Source: Fastidiosipila sanguinis
GTDB lineage: Bacteria > Bacillota > Clostridia > Saccharofermentanales > Fastidiosipilaceae
Assembly (NCBI RefSeq): GCF_002998295.1
Contig: NZ_CP027226.1
Location: 310,001 to 374,000, forward strand
Length of the DNA: 64,000 nucleotides
Direction: 5' to 3'
Shown: positions 63,817-64,000 of the stretch, piece by piece
Layout: the number at the start of each line of letters is the position of its first letter
Position numbering within the stretch: position 1 is the stretch's first letter
Notes under the pieces: model-generated
Databases searched by the model: none
Told to the model about the DNA's origin: nothing
What the model saw: only the letters and a program-made list of their open reading frames with translations
Translations under genes and position numbers: made by a program

Positions 63817-64000
63817 GTGTCAATTATAGTGCCAGTTTATAAGACTGCTGAATTTTTGCCACGTTGTATTGAGTCATTACTTGATCAGGATTATGAGAAC
63901 ATTGAGATTCTTATGATAAATGATGGTTCGCCAGATAATTCTGCTGAGATTATAGAGGAGTATAGAGAAGCAAATCCTGCTAAGATAGTTTTGATAAATA
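63817..64000 (+). CDS. Family 2 glycosyltransferase (5' part only)
   Basis: The gene runs off the window. The visible part reads SIIVPVYKTAEFLPRCIES, then LLDQDYENIEILMINDGSPD, the nucleotide-sugar binding start of GT-A family 2 enzymes (DGS motif). The start is uncertain: GTG 63817 has no good ribosome-binding site, while the frame is open back to 63763 and an ATT at 63772 has GAGGT 6 nt upstream. Likely role is synthesis of a surface polysaccharide or glycolipid. A TATAAT at 63737-63742 may be its -10. Confidence 0.85.
   Translation, partial: MSIIVPVYKTAEFLPRCIESLLDQDYENIEILMINDGSPDNSAEIIEEYREANPAKIVLIN

Overview
The window is an AT-rich, low-G+C Gram-positive (Firmicutes/Clostridia-like) chromosomal segment. 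The evidence is the complete S10-spc-alpha ribosomal protein supercluster in Firmicutes order (secY-adk-map-infA-rpmJ inside it), an ECF-transporter module and truA directly after rplQ, a zinc-ribbon S14, many strong AGGAGG Shine-Dalgarno sites, several TTG/GTG starts, lipoprotein signal peptides and U-tailed hairpin terminators. I cannot name the genus from sequence alone.

Layout. 1-7290: the end of ftsE, then ftsX, a coiled-coil M23 murein hydrolase and a CtpA-type protease (a division/cell-wall block), followed by a methyltransferase, the redox chaperone Hsp33 and an AEC-family carrier. 7387-23632: a promoter and about 250 nt leader, then 30 genes from rpsJ to rplQ. Extra promoters or structured leaders lie before rpmJ and rpsM, and hairpins lie in the rpsJ-rplC, secY-adk and rpsD-rpoA gaps. 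23708-31729: ECF energy-coupling module (both ATPases fused in one protein), truA, nicotinate phosphoribosyltransferase, metG and tatD. 31787-35961: four genes (SGNH lipoprotein, DUF4358 lipoprotein, MBOAT acyltransferase, DHHW protein) that look like an extracytoplasmic O-acylation system. 36091-36561: tRNA-Val, tRNA-Asp and tRNA-Phe. 36604-39657 (minus): an ABC exporter whose permease contains an internal duplication. 39778-42284: two unrecognised genes. 42311-45435: a yybP-ykoY (Mn2+) riboswitch with an intrinsic terminator in front of a Ca2+/Mn2+-type P-type ATPase. 45536-47378: secG, whose terminator is split by a 1,540-bp IS3-family (IS150-group) element. 47434-48633 (minus): a CofE-like ligase. 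49191-57704: an oligopeptide ABC transporter (oppABCDF) in which four of five subunits are strikingly enlarged. 57741-61916: a DUF3899-like membrane protein, a cyclase/arylformamidase-like hydrolase and the oxidative pentose phosphate pair gnd-zwf. 62065-64000: a MurE-like ligase and the start of a family 2 glycosyltransferase.

Most of the window is housekeeping. The features most worth a second look are the enlarged Opp transporter (especially the roughly 375-residue coiled-coil-like insertion inside OppD), the IS inserted at the tip of the secG terminator with a 5' foldback over its own ribosome-binding site, the Mn riboswitch/P-type ATPase unit, the internally duplicated ABC permease, the O-acylation cluster, and the MurE-like ligase lacking the usual DNPR motif. 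I found no CRISPR array, prophage or defence island.
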